This document shows positions 44,642 through 52,670 of a stretch of DNA of 64,000 nt, in pieces (positions within the stretch are counted from its first letter, which is position 1; the number at the start of each line of letters is the position of its first letter). The DNA is from G963708235 sp963708235 (GTDB lineage Bacteria; Actinomycetota; Acidimicrobiia; Spongiisociales; UBA5794): contig OY970200.1 of assembly GCA_963708235.1 (NCBI GenBank), forward strand, positions 124,001-188,000, in the 5' to 3' direction. The position numbers were made by a program, and so were the translations under genes. The notes beneath the pieces are model-generated. The model made no database searches, was not told the origin of the DNA, and saw nothing but the letters and a program-made list of their open reading frames with translations.

Positions 44642-44666
44642 CTACCCGCCCCGACCCCCGGCAAAC
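44642..44666 (-). promoter_or_regulatory. SigF/SigB-type promoter
   Basis: On the minus strand GTTT (44663-44666) is followed after 15 bases by GGGTAG (44642-44647). This fits the known SigB/SigF consensus GTTT-N13/17-GGGTAT/A. It points at the small membrane-protein gene ending at 44332. Confidence 0.72.
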
Positions 44667-44718
44667 CCGAGGTGCGGAGGCCACCAGATAGCGATCCGCG
44701 GTCCGCTAGAAAGCTGGG

Positions 44719-46089
44719 ATGCCGGTTGAAGCGGAGCGGATCAGATGGCGGAGTCGAGGTGCCCCCCTTCCCGGCGACTACGTCCTGTACTGGATGCAGT
44801 CGTCGATGCGGACCATCCACAACCCGGCGCTCGAGTACGCCATCGCACAGGCCAACGACCTGAGGTCGGGTCTGGTGGTGGTGATGGGGATCACCGACCG
44901 CTATCCCGAGTCCAACCTCCGCCACCACCGGTTCTATCTGCAGGGGGTCGCCGACGTTGCCAGGGCCTTGCGCCGACGACGCATTTCCTTCGTGGTTCGG
45001 GAGGGAGATCCGGTCCAGGTGGCGCTGACCCTCGCCGGCGCCGCCCGGATGGTGGTGACCGATCGGGGATATCTCCGGCATCACCGTCAATGGCGGCGCA
45101 GGTTGGTCTCCGGCTATGACGGCCCGGTCGTGGAGGTCGAAGGTGATGTGGTCGTCCCTGTCGCCACCGCATCCGACAAACGGGAATGGGCGGCGCGCAC
45201 CATCCGTCCGAAGATCCAGCGCCACCGCGACCGGTTCCTCGTCGACCTTGAGCCGGAAGAACTGCATCGGCCCGGAGCGAACCTGGTTGACGGCGGCATC
45301 GATGCCGAGGCCACGGACGCCATCCTGGGTCGGTTGGAGCTGGACCGGGGGGTAGGTCCGGCACCGTTCACCGGGGGCGAGGTCGCCGCCGTCGCTGCCC
45401 TGGAGTCGTTCGTGGCGCGACGTCTCGGGATCTACGCCGAACATCGCAACCAGCCGCACACCGACGAGGTGTCGTACCTGTCGATGTATCTCCACTTCGG
45501 TCACATCTCCCCGGTGGTGGCGGCCCGGGCCGCCCAGGCATCCGGTGCGCCGACCGCCCAGATCGACACCTTTCTCGAGGAACTGGTGGTCCGCCGGGAA
45601 CTCAACTTCAACTTTGTCACCTACGAACCCGACTACGACCGCTACGGGTCGCTTCCGGAATGGTGTCGGACCACACTCGATACGCACCGCGGGGATGTCC
45701 GTCATCCGGTCTACGACGCCGAAACCCTGGCCGGCAGCGGAACACACGACCGGTACTGGAACGCCGCCATGACCGAGATGCGGCACACCGGATACATGCA
45801 CAACTACATGCGGATGTACTGGGGCAAGAAGATCATCGAGTGGTCGCCATCGCCCGAGGCCGCCCATGCGGTGACACTCGAACTCAACAACCGCTATCTG
45901 CTCGATGGTCGCGACCCCAACTCCTATGGGAACGTCGGTTGGGTGTTCGGGCTGCACGATCGCCCCTGGGCGGAGCGGCCGATTTTCGGAACCGTCCGCT
46001 ACATGGCGGCGTCGGGTCTGGAGCGTAAGACCGATCCCGATGCCTATGTGGCCAAGGTGGACCGCCTGACCGGTCGCACCCTGTTGTAG
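44719..46089 (+). CDS. phr: Class II deoxyribodipyrimidine photolyase
   Basis: A 456-residue photolyase of class II, which splits cyclobutane pyrimidine dimers in DNA with FAD and light. The first residues contain the class II mark YWMQSSMRTIHNPALEYAI. The FAD/DNA site shows VSYLSMYLHFGHISPV, FLEELVVRRELNFNFV, HDRYWNAAMTEMRHTGYMHN and YMRMYWGKKIIEW. The full length and motif order are normal. It is divergent from the stress membrane-protein gene with the SigF-type promoter between them, and followed by a hairpin shared with the convergent csbD gene. Confidence 0.95.
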   Translation: MPVEAERIRWRSRGAPLPGDYVLYWMQSSMRTIHNPALEYAIAQANDLRSGLVVVMGITDRYPESNLRHHRFYLQGVADVARALRRRRISFVVREGDPVQVALTLAGAARMVVTDRGYLRHHRQWRRRLVSGYDGPVVEVEGDVVVPVATASDKREWAARTIRPKIQRHRDRFLVDLEPEELHRPGANLVDGGIDAEATDAILGRLELDRGVGPAPFTGGEVAAVAALESFVARRLGIYAEHRNQPHTDEVSYLSMYLHFGHISPVVAARAAQASGAPTAQIDTFLEELVVRRELNFNFVTYEPDYDRYGSLPEWCRTTLDTHRGDVRHPVYDAETLAGSGTHDRYWNAAMTEMRHTGYMHNYMRMYWGKKIIEWSPSPEAAHAVTLELNNRYLLDGRDPNSYGNVGWVFGLHDRPWAERPIFGTVRYMAASGLERKTDPDAYVAKVDRLTGRTLL

Positions 46090-46106
46090 TCCGGACCCGG
46101 ACACGA

Positions 46107-46139
46107 CGGAGGCGTGACCCATGGCCGGTCACGCCTCCG
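46107..46139. terminator. Hairpin terminator between phr and CsbD gene
   Basis: A perfect 13-base inverted repeat (CGGAGGCGTGACC and its complement) with a seven-base loop lies 18 bases after the phr stop and 22 bases before the convergent CsbD gene. Confidence 0.8.
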
Positions 46140-46160
46140 CAGACAACCGAGCGGTGAGCG

Positions 46161-46364
46161 TCAGTCGTCGTCCGAGCCGAAGATCTCGTCGGCACGCTTC
46201 TGGATGGCCTCGGTGGTCTCCCCGGTCTTCTCCCGGATCGTCCCCACGAGCTGATCCCAGTTGCCGTCGGCGCGGTCGATGTCGTCATCGGTCAACGCAC
46301 CCCAGGCTTCCTTCATCCGGCCCCGGGCCTGCTGCCACTTACCTTCCATCTGAAGACGGTTCAT
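46161..46364 (-). CDS. CsbD-family stress protein
   Basis: A 67-residue charged protein of the CsbD family (Bacillus CsbD, a SigB-dependent stress protein): MNRLQMEGKWQQARGRMKEA, WGALTDDDIDRADGNWDQLV, GTIREKTGETTEAIQKRADE. The function of the family is unknown. GAGAGGAG stands before the ATG. Its promoter region carries GTTT-N15-GGGTAG (46411-46435), in agreement with the SigB dependence known for the family. Confidence 0.92.
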   Translation of the reverse strand: MNRLQMEGKWQQARGRMKEAWGALTDDDIDRADGNWDQLVGTIREKTGETTEAIQKRADEIFGSDDD

Positions 46365-46410
46365 CAGATGCTCCTCTCGCTTGCGATCTTGTGACCTTGT
46401 GATCTCGCCC

Positions 46411-46435
46411 CTACCCCGCGGGAGGCGCGGTAAAC
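46411..46435 (-). promoter_or_regulatory. SigF/SigB-type promoter before CsbD gene
   Basis: On the minus strand GTTT (46432-46435), 15 bases and GGGTAG (46411-46416), about 47 bases before the CsbD ATG. It is the same element as at 44642 and fits the SigB/SigF consensus. Confidence 0.78.
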
Positions 46436-46869
46436 CTTCGGGCCTCCGCCCGGGGACGCAGGCCCAGGGGGCCACCGCCACGTCGGTGCGCCGGTGCAAG
46501 GTCGGTTCTCGTCCCGGCCGTCGCCAACTGGGCACGTCTGAAGCCCGGACGGCGGCCGTCGTATCGGGCACGGGGTGGAGGCGGTTTCTCCACTGCCACC
46601 GTTGGGTAGGCAGGTCGCAACGATCGATCCCCCTCGATCGTGTCCGGTTGGAGAGCGACAAAGCCCCCATCCCCCTGTCCCGCTTCGACCGGGCATGCCA
46701 GCGACGACGACCTTCTGGTCGTCGTCGCTGTGCGTGGGCCCTCTGGACAACACCACCGGTGGGGCCGCTCTCGGCTCCCGAGGCCGCTGCGAACTCCTCC
46801 CTCCCCCTGTTGTCTGCCTGTACCCACGGGATGTCGGCGGACGTTGCCGGCCCGGTGCGGACGCCGCCG
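46436..46869. other. Gene-free stretch with orphan hairpin
   Basis: No gene is supported between the CsbD promoter and the next SigF-type promoter. It holds a perfect hairpin at 46700 described separately. A few open frames are present but show no ribosome-binding site or domain. Confidence 0.5.
46700..46729. terminator. Orphan hairpin with TTCT loop
   Basis: A perfect 13-base stem (AGCGACGACGACC and its complement) closed by TTCT, the same loop as at 44207. It lies between divergent genes with no coding gene ending near it, so it may end an unannotated small RNA or short transcript. Confidence 0.5.
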
Positions 46870-46895
46870 GTTTGGTTCTGGGTGGCGAGGGGTAG
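46870..46895 (+). promoter_or_regulatory. SigF/SigB-type promoter before the small hydrophobic gene
   Basis: GTTT (46870-46873), 16 bases and GGGTAG (46890-46895), 52 bases before the ATG at 46948. It is the same arrangement as in front of the CsbD and 17M-like genes. Confidence 0.76.
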
Positions 46896-46947
46896 TCAGG
46901 CCAGCATCGTTCACGCGATATCGTCCACATGGGAAGGATCGAAAATC

Positions 46948-47097
46948 ATGGGAGTCGCCCTGATTGTCTTGTTGCTGGCGCTGCTGCTCGGTGGCGTCGG
47001 GTTGTTCGTCGAAGCACTGCGGTGGCTTCTGATCATCGCCCTGGTGCTGCTCCTGATCGGAGCGTTCACCGGATGGCGGGGCCGGACCCGGGTCTGA
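46948..47097 (+). CDS. Small hydrophobic membrane protein
   Basis: A 49-residue protein that is nearly all membrane helix: GVALIVLLLALLLGGVGLFV, EALRWLLIIALVLLLIGAF, then TGWRGRTRV. It resembles the short hydrophobic proteins of the Lmo0937/DUF5670 type, found in stress regulons. GGAAGGATC stands before the ATG and a SigF-type promoter before that. A strong terminator follows. Confidence 0.75.
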   Translation: MGVALIVLLLALLLGGVGLFVEALRWLLIIALVLLLIGAFTGWRGRTRV

Positions 47098-47171
47098 CGC
47101 TTGATCGGACGGTTCTCACGACCACCTGATCCGCATCAGACGAGAAGGGTTTCGGCGCAGGCAGGACCCTT

Positions 47172-47211
47172 GACGGAGCGGGGCGATCCCTGGTGATCGC
47201 CCCGCTCCGTC
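47172..47211. terminator. Hairpin terminator
   Basis: A perfect 17-base inverted repeat (GACGGAGCGGGGCGATC and its complement) with a six-base loop lies between the small hydrophobic gene and the convergent RCC1/Calx-beta gene. Confidence 0.87.
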
Positions 47212-47308
47212 GCGTCTGTTACCCGCCCCGTCCCTCGCGGCGCGATGGCGGAGGGTTGGGCGCCCGCCACGACCCTCCCTGCTCGACCTCCCGGTCAGGT
47301 TTCAGCGG

Positions 47309-49657
47309 CTACCTGAAGAGAAAGCGGGCGGTGTACAGCGTGCCATCGACAAGCTTGAGTTCGACCGTGCGACAGGTACCCGACCACGCCGGGTCGGTCC
47401 TCCATACGAAGCGGTACTCCTTCGATTGCTGGTCGTAGGTGATGCGGTCCCGGCTGGTCGACTCCGCCGGTCGGGCGGGTCCGATGGCCGACAGCGTGTC
47501 ACACTCGATGGGGAACGATCTCGGGTACCCGTCCTCGACGAGATCGAGCCCGAAGTCGCCGCCAAGCGTCCATTTGAGCGGAATGCTCCGATCGGCGTTG
47601 GCTCGCTCGTTCACCTTCGGTGGGTTGGTCACCGGCGGCAGGAACTTGCCCACGGCCGGCTCCTCCCCGGGTTCGGTGTCGTCGTCGAGGACAATCCCGG
47701 GTGCGGTGTCGCCGAGGGTCACCGGGCGACCGTCCCCGGCGGTGGGGTTGCGCACCACCACCCGGTACGTCTCGTCGATCTCGGGTGTCGTGTCACCGAT
47801 GACCGGCACGATCAGCACGCCCGAGGGGTTGCCGGCCGTCAAGGTGAGCTGCCGGGAGGCAGCCTGATAGTCGGTGCCGGCCGTCGCCGTCCCGTCCGCC
47901 GTGGCCAGCTCGATCTCGACCGTCCCCCCTTCCGGAACACCGCGGGCGACGGCGGTGACCACCGCATCGGTGGTTCCGAGGTCGCCCTCCCAGGTGCGCG
48001 GTGCGGCGACGTCGACGACGACGGGCTCGTCGTCGAGGATGGTCACCATATGCGGTGCCGGATCGACGGCGACGTGGTCTCCGTCGGTGAGACGCAATCC
48101 GAACGTCTCGTGGGATTCGAGTTCGGTGTCGCCGACCACCGCGGCGTGGACCACGACGCGGGTGACCCCTGCGGGGAAGTACGCATCGCCCCCGCCGACA
48201 TGGACATCGTCGGGCACCTCGGCAGTGCCGGAAACCGGCGTGTAGCCGACCCTGACGTCATAGGCGCTCGGCGCCGACAACTCGATGGTCAGGGCGACAT
48301 CAACGGCCCCGAAGGAACCTTCGACCACCTCGGCGGGGCCTGAGATCGTGGCGGTGGGAGCGGTATCGCCGTCGATGATCACCGCCGTGGCCGACCGCTC
48401 GGTCCGGTTCGCACCGGTGACCTCCTCGATGACGGCCGAGAAAGATTCCTCCGGTTCATGGAGACCGTCGGCAATGACCGTCACCGGTACCTGCGCCTCG
48501 GTGGCGCCCGCCGGTATGGTCACCGTGCCGCCACCCAGTTCGACATCGTCGCCGTCGGCGGTGCCCTCCACGAGCCGGTAGGCGACCGTGACGGGCTGGT
48601 CCGACGGACGGTCGAGCGTGAGCGGGAAGCCGCTGGAGGAACCCTCGTCGACGCTGATGTCCTCGAGTGACAGGACCGGCAGAGCCGGCTGCGGGATCGG
48701 GGTACCGGGGAGGGTGGCGTCGGGGGCTCGTACCAGCATCATGCCGTTCCAGCTCGACACTGCAGCAGCGACGCCGACCACACCGTCGGGCATCACCACG
48801 GGGGTCGCCGTCGAGATCCCCGAGTCGGTGTTGCCGACACCGACCTGACCGGACCAGTTGCAGCCCCACCCGAGTGCCGAGCCGTCGGCCCGCACCGCAT
48901 GGGCGTGACATGCGCCGTGATGGGCGATGGCCACCACCGGCGGACCTTCCGGCACGGGCACCGGGGTGGGGACGGTGATGTTTTCGTTCGGTCGGGCGCC
49001 GATGGCGTCGAGGAGCCAGTTGAGGTTCCGGCCCCACATGAAGACCGTGCCGTCGTTGCGGAGCATCATCCGCCCGGCGCGTGACACCGCCACCTGGACG
49101 ATGCCGCTGCCCGGTCCGAAGTTGCCGACCCGTACCGGAGTCCAGCCGTTGACGTGGGAACCGCAGGTCAGCACTTCGCCGTCACTGGCGAGGAACAACA
49201 CGATGTCGGCGTCGGCGCTGATCTGGACGATGGGTTTGGTGAGCTTGGTGAACGGCACCGGGAACGGCTCCCGGGCTCCGAGGCCCGCCGAACAGTTGGT
49301 GACGCCCCAGGTCATCACGCTGCCGTCATCCAGAATCGCAAACGACTCGCCTTCACCGCTCGCCACGGAGGCGACGTTGCGCAGTGGTTCCCCGTCGGCG
49401 GTCAGGACCCGCACCGGGGCGTTGCGGTGCAACACCGTCGATCCGTCCCCCAGGGCACCGCCGGCGTTGTAGCCCCAGGAGACGACCGACCCGTCGAAGC
49501 GGCGCGCCAGGATGTGAGGACCGCCTCCTCCCACATCGAACTGGGTGACCCCGGAGAGCCGGCTGCCCTCGGCGCCGCCGATGGCGCGAACCGGCAGGGG
49601 GCGGAGCTCATCGTGGCGGTGCCGTGGCCGAGTTGCCCGTTGGGATTGATACCCCAC
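47309..49657 (-). CDS. C-terminal part of a frameshifted RCC1/Calx-beta secreted protein
   Basis: This frame continues the gene that starts at 51846; its true coding begins near 49612 where DELRPLPVRAIGGAEGSRLS picks up the RCC1 repeat broken there. It holds further RCC1 (propeller) repeats such as VVSWGYNAGGALGDGSTVLH, FAILDDGSVMTWGVTNCSAG and MLRNDGTVFMWGRNLNWL, then three Calx-beta-type domains (SLEDISVDEGSSSGFPLTLD, GPAEVVEGSFGAVDVALTIE and the next copy ending in PGIVLDDD) and a C-terminal strand region. RCC1 and Calx-beta repeats are common in large bacterial surface proteins that bind matrix or calcium. The bases before 49612 in this frame are not translated normally. Confidence 0.75.
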   Translation of the reverse strand: MGYQSQRATRPRHRHDELRPLPVRAIGGAEGSRLSGVTQFDVGGGGPHILARRFDGSVVSWGYNAGGALGDGSTVLHRNAPVRVLTADGEPLRNVASVASGEGESFAILDDGSVMTWGVTNCSAGLGAREPFPVPFTKLTKPIVQISADADIVLFLASDGEVLTCGSHVNGWTPVRVGNFGPGSGIVQVAVSRAGRMMLRNDGTVFMWGRNLNWLLDAIGARPNENITVPTPVPVPEGPPVVAIAHHGACHAHAVRADGSALGWGCNWSGQVGVGNTDSGISTATPVVMPDGVVGVAAAVSSWNGMMLVRAPDATLPGTPIPQPALPVLSLEDISVDEGSSSGFPLTLDRPSDQPVTVAYRLVEGTADGDDVELGGGTVTIPAGATEAQVPVTVIADGLHEPEESFSAVIEEVTGANRTERSATAVIIDGDTAPTATISGPAEVVEGSFGAVDVALTIELSAPSAYDVRVGYTPVSGTAEVPDDVHVGGGDAYFPAGVTRVVVHAAVVGDTELESHETFGLRLTDGDHVAVDPAPHMVTILDDEPVVVDVAAPRTWEGDLGTTDAVVTAVARGVPEGGTVEIELATADGTATAGTDYQAASRQLTLTAGNPSGVLIVPVIGDTTPEIDETYRVVVRNPTAGDGRPVTLGDTAPGIVLDDDTEPGEEPAVGKFLPPVTNPPKVNERANADRSIPLKWTLGGDFGLDLVEDGYPRSFPIECDTLSAIGPARPAESTSRDRITYDQQSKEYRFVWRTDPAWSGTCRTVELKLVDGTLYTARFLFR

Positions 49658-51846
49658 GACAACATGGTGCCGTCGCCGCGGAGAACGAACTTGGAGGCGA
49701 AGCCGGTGTCGATCTGTGCGGCGTCGTCGATGCCTTCGACGAACACCGGTGTGGTCTGGTCCGGACCGGTCCCGTTGCCGAGCTGGCCCGCCGAGTTCTC
49801 GCCCCAGGTGAGCACACGGCCGTCGACCCCGCCGGGTGGGACATCAGGGGTGGATGGATCGCAGTCGTCATCGAGACCGTTGCCGGCCAGCTCGGTGGCG
49901 CCGGGATGGATGTCGGCCCGGTCGTCGTCGCAGTCGGCGCCCCGGGACCAGCCGTCGCCGTCGGCATCGACGTCGACGACCGAGACCAGCCAGCTGTGGC
50001 GGGTCGCCCCACCGTCGGGGCGACCGTCGCCGACGGTGACCGTCAACTCCCGGCTCCCCAGGTGGTCGGCGCTCACCGTCAGATCGAGCGTGACGCCGGA
50101 ACCGGCCGGCTCGTCGCCGAACCGCCAGGCGATGTCGAGGTCGTCACCGTCTGGGTCGATGGCGTCGACGGAGAACGTCTGCGACTCACCAGCGGCGATG
50201 GTGACGACGGGTGCTGCCGGTAGGGCCGACCTGATCGAGGGCACCCGGTTGCGCTCGGCAGAGGTCACCGTCGTCGTCGCCACCGAGACGGCACCGGTCG
50301 AGTCGGTGACACGGACGGCGACGAGGTGCGGACCGGCGGTGAACGAGGTGGTCACGGTGGCGCCGGCAGCGTCGTCGAAGGCGCCGCTCCCGTCGAGATC
50401 CCAGTCGACGGCGGCGATGGTGCGGCCATCGGGGACCGTCGATCCCCGGGCATCGAGCGTCACCGGCTCGCCTTCGACGGCGGTGTAGGGACCGCCGACA
50501 TCGGCGACGACTCCGACGATGCCCTGGGCGACGATGGCGTCGACGACGGCGACCCAGGCGGCGGCGGTGGTGCGCAGCGTGGCGGCGGTGGCGACATGCC
50601 GGGTGACGTTGGTGTCGAGCATCGCCCGGTAGTCGTCGAGGGTGCGGACCGGCACCTGACCCGTTGCGGCGATCTCGTTCTCGATGGCGGTCACCTCGGT
50701 GTCACTGAGACCCTGGTTGCGGAGATGGCGACGCTGATCGGTGGTGAAGCCCGAACGCCACACGTCGTTGTGGAAGCGGCGACCCGCACGGTGAGCCTCG
50801 TCGAACCCGTCGATTGCCTCGAGGTGTTCCCGCAGCGCGATGGTGGCCTCCCGGGTGGGGACGGTGGCATCTGCCTGGGTGACGGCGAGCTGTGCCGCCT
50901 GACGGGCGTGGAGCAATGCCCACCCGGCGTCACCGGCGAGCTGCGCTCCCTGGTAGCGCTCGATGGCGTGGAGGAACGCCTCCGCAAGGGCGCCCTCGAC
51001 GGCGACGGCGTCGCTCAACTCGGCCACCGCCAGCGACAGCGGATCCATCGCCGCCGGTTGCGAGCGCGGCTCCACCACGACCGTGGTCGGCTGGCGGAAC
51101 TCCGGATCCGGTGGATCGGCGGCGATACCCTCGTAGTGGCGCGCCATGTTGGCCAGCAACCCGTCGAACAGGTCCTGGACCTCGCCGAGGAACCCGAACG
51201 CCTTGGTGAGACATGCCCCCACCACGTTGGCGGCACACCCTCGCTTGGTTCCCATGGTGGCGAGCTTGTTCAGTGCCTGCATCCCCAGCCGGGTGTTGCG
51301 CCACGCCTCGTACTCGGCCCGCGCCTTCTGCTTGATGCCGGTGTCGAGTGCTGCCGGGGGAAGGTCGGTGTACCGCGGAACCTTGATCGCCTCGGGGTAG
51401 ACGGTGTCCCAGGGCAGGTCGAGCTGGCCGTCCTGGCAGGTGTCGTAGACGACGTCGTAGGTACCGGCCCCGAGGCTTCCGCTGGGTGTGGTGATCCCGA
51501 TCACCTCCCCGATGAACAGGCTCCCCGGGGCAACGATGGTGTTGGGAACGTCGCTGACGTCGACCAGCTCGTCGCCGTCGCTCACACCGGCCGGGACGAT
51601 GTAGACATCGCTGGCGGCGTAGAAGAAGTCCTTGACTCCACCGCCGGCGCAGTCGTCGTCATAGACCAGCGACCCGTCGATGCTGATCACCTGGTTGGGA
51701 CCGGCGGTGACGCTGGTGCGTCCGCCGCCGAAGTCGATGCGGTTGGTGGCCGCCTGAGCCGGCGGGGCGCCGACGGGTACGGCCAGGGCGACGGTGACCG
51801 CCAGAGCGGCGGCGGCGGCGCCGAGGGAACGGATACGGGTGAACAT
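49402..51846 (-). CDS. N-terminal part of a frameshifted RCC1/PKD secreted protein
   Basis: The gene starts with a signal peptide (ALAVTVALAVPVGAPPAQA), a helical region of about 400 residues without a known family, a PKD-like domain (GGPYTAVEGEPVTLDARGS), a second cadherin/PKD-like domain and a calcium-type motif DVDADGDGWSRGADCDDDRAD with GNGLDDDCD. It then enters RCC1 repeats (VLTWGENSAGQLGNGTGPDQ, FVLRGDGTMLSWGINPNGQL). At 49612 the frame is lost (TATMSSAPC), although the same repeat pattern continues in another frame. Joined, the protein would have about 1510 residues. Codons after 49612 up to the stop at 49402 are noise. Confidence 0.78.
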   Translation of the reverse strand: MFTRIRSLGAAAAALAVTVALAVPVGAPPAQAATNRIDFGGGRTSVTAGPNQVISIDGSLVYDDDCAGGGVKDFFYAASDVYIVPAGVSDGDELVDVSDVPNTIVAPGSLFIGEVIGITTPSGSLGAGTYDVVYDTCQDGQLDLPWDTVYPEAIKVPRYTDLPPAALDTGIKQKARAEYEAWRNTRLGMQALNKLATMGTKRGCAANVVGACLTKAFGFLGEVQDLFDGLLANMARHYEGIAADPPDPEFRQPTTVVVEPRSQPAAMDPLSLAVAELSDAVAVEGALAEAFLHAIERYQGAQLAGDAGWALLHARQAAQLAVTQADATVPTREATIALREHLEAIDGFDEAHRAGRRFHNDVWRSGFTTDQRRHLRNQGLSDTEVTAIENEIAATGQVPVRTLDDYRAMLDTNVTRHVATAATLRTTAAAWVAVVDAIVAQGIVGVVADVGGPYTAVEGEPVTLDARGSTVPDGRTIAAVDWDLDGSGAFDDAAGATVTTSFTAGPHLVAVRVTDSTGAVSVATTTVTSAERNRVPSIRSALPAAPVVTIAAGESQTFSVDAIDPDGDDLDIAWRFGDEPAGSGVTLDLTVSADHLGSRELTVTVGDGRPDGGATRHSWLVSVVDVDADGDGWSRGADCDDDRADIHPGATELAGNGLDDDCDPSTPDVPPGGVDGRVLTWGENSAGQLGNGTGPDQTTPVFVEGIDDAAQIDTGFASKFVLRGDGTMLSWGINPNGQLGHGTATMSSAPCRFAPSAAPRAAGSPGSPSSMWEEAVLTSWRAASTGRSSPGATTPAVPWGTDRRCCTATPRCGS

Positions 51847-51869
51847 GGAAACTCCTTCGAGGAACGGGG

Positions 51870-51902
51870 GCGGGCGACGACGGAACAGGTCCGTCGCCGC
51901 CC
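51870..51902. terminator. Imperfect hairpin between two minus-strand genes
   Basis: CGGGCGACGACGGA and TCCGTCGCCGCCCG pair with one bulge around the loop ACAGG. It lies after the membrane gene (stop 51960) and just before the start of the RCC1 gene, so it can end the former or fold in the leader of the latter. Confidence 0.5.
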
Positions 51903-51959
51903 GTCGGAACGAGCGACATCAGGCAGGTCGAGAAGCGCTCAGTTGCGGGTGCGTGTCGC

Positions 51960-52455
51960 TCAGCGGGCACCGGCGAGGGACTTCGCCGGATCGTGCGACC
52001 CATGGACGATGGTTGTCGCCGGATCGAGCGAGCCACGGACGATGTCGGCGACGGTGGCGACGACTCCGTAGGTGAGGAGCCCGCCGGCCACGAACATCGG
52101 GAGGTGGAACGTGTAGTCGATGAGCACCATCTTCCCGACGTCGAGCCCGCTCCACATGTGCAGACTCATGTGAATCCACCATTGCCCCATCAGGTACACG
52201 GCGGACCAGAACATCACCTTCGCCCGTACCTGGAAGCTCAGGGGCGAGCCGGGTGAGGGAGCCTCGCCCGAAGATGGCGAGCGCCACCGCCGCACCGAAC
52301 ATCATCGCCTCCACGAGGACCAGGGCCAGCAGCATTGCGAGCTGGATGCCGGTGGGATCGACGATGTCCGATGGCGGGAGCAGGATCGGTCCGGTGAAGA
52401 ATGCGGCAGTTCCCACCACCAGGGTGGTGACGATGCCTTTGGTGAGTGTGGTCAT
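51960..52455 (-). pseudogene. Four-helix membrane protein, frameshifted
   Basis: From the ATG at 52455 (AGGAGGCATCC before it) the frame encodes two helices (GIVTTLVVGTAAFFTGPILL, LAMLLALVLVEAMMFGAAVA, LAIFGRG). Near 52240-52250 it is lost, and the rest continues in another frame: SFQVRAKVMFWSAVYLMGQW, WIHMSLHMWSGLDVGKMVLI, MFVAGGLLTYGVVATVADIV, ending at 51960. One indel in a CCCC run joins them into one protein of about 164 residues. The histidines in WWIHMSLHMW are striking. The family is not recognised. Either an assembly error or true loss. Confidence 0.7.
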
Positions 52456-52670
52456 GGATGCCTCCTGAGTGTGAGGGACGGTGTGTCCCCTGTCACGGAG
52501 AACCATGCGGAACACCGGTTGCGGAACACCAGGCATCGGCTTGGAACCCGCTGGAGGTCCCCGATCCGTTCCCGGCGGCGGACTCCTAGTGCGCTCCAAG
52601 CAAGATCCATGTGGCGATGGCGATGCTGTGAGGACGAACCCGACCACCACCATCCTCTGGAGCCGCTTCG

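Noticed and set aside
44587..46122. Minus-strand frame of several hundred codons opposite the photolyase
   Set aside because: Antisense shadow of phr. Only its last part (from the ATG at 44586) is a real small gene.
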